Part shown: in pieces, positions 63,981-64,000 of the stretch | How the letters are laid out: each line of letters begins with the position of its first letter | Numbering within the stretch: the stretch's first letter is position 1 | Program-made: the position numbers and the translations under genes | Origin: Thiomicrospira microaerophila | GTDB taxonomy: Bacteria > Pseudomonadota > Gammaproteobacteria > Thiomicrospirales > Thiomicrospiraceae | Direction: 5' to 3' | DNA length: 64,000 bases | Assembly (NCBI RefSeq): GCF_000934765.1 | Contig: NZ_JYNN01000001.1 | Location: forward strand, 62,001-126,000 | The notes under the pieces: generated by a model | Told to the model about the DNA's origin: nothing | Database searches by the model: none | Seen by the model: only the letters and a program-made list of their open reading frames with translations

Positions 63981-64000
63981 TAAAACATGTCCAGGGTTCG

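Overview
The window is a dense stretch of gammaproteobacterial chromosome, judged from gene content and order: ubiG, gyrA-serC-pheA-hisC-tyrA-aroA-cmk-rpsA-ihfB, lapA-pyrF, rpsF-rpsR-rplI-dnaB-alr, lptE-holA beside leuS, dusA, rpoN and slyD. The first 14 kb follows the order I recall from Pseudomonas (SDR, mupP, ubiG, gyrA, serC, pheA, hisC, tyrA/aroA, cmk, rpsA, ihfB). GC looks moderate, in the forties by eye. I cannot name the genus from sequence alone.

Layout. 1-14 kb: the end of homoserine dehydrogenase, an RpfE-like protein, threonine synthase, a leftward SDR/phosphatase/ubiG trio, then gyrase A and a serine/aromatic amino acid run ending in cytidylate kinase. 14-24 kb: translation and replication genes, with a good sigma70 promoter before rpsF, then alr, a Nudix hydrolase and a MATE transporter. 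24-32 kb: a SEC-C protein, a SPOR-domain protein, a two-component system, a bicupin, sigma54 and two small antitoxin-like genes. 32-40 kb: leftward arsC, xseB-xseA, dusA, holA-lptE-leuS. 40-45 kb: accessory-looking DNA with a pilin fused to a repeat domain, a broken copy of the lactate permease 3' end, a Tus-like gene and intact lctP. 45-51 kb: FKBP isomerases, rmuC, a cation transporter, hemJ, a cyclic-nucleotide-binding protein and a ribosome-assembly GTPase.

51.6-63.5 kb is a single leftward defence operon. It holds the four genes of a Wadjet (JetABCD) anti-plasmid system, with the two genes of a type III restriction-modification system (mod, res) placed between jetB and jetC. Gaps are short, so all six genes are probably co-transcribed.

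The most pervasive unexplained signal is a 14-bp perfect palindrome, AACCAGGCCTGGTT. By eye I count 10 exact copies, 18 copies of the inner 12 bp and 21 of the inner 10 bp, against far less than one expected by chance. Most lie inside genes, where the palindrome reads as Gln-Ala-Trp or Pro-Gly-Leu-Val and never in the third frame. It resembles highly iterated palindromes, uptake sequences or genome-wide protein-binding sites, but its role is unknown.
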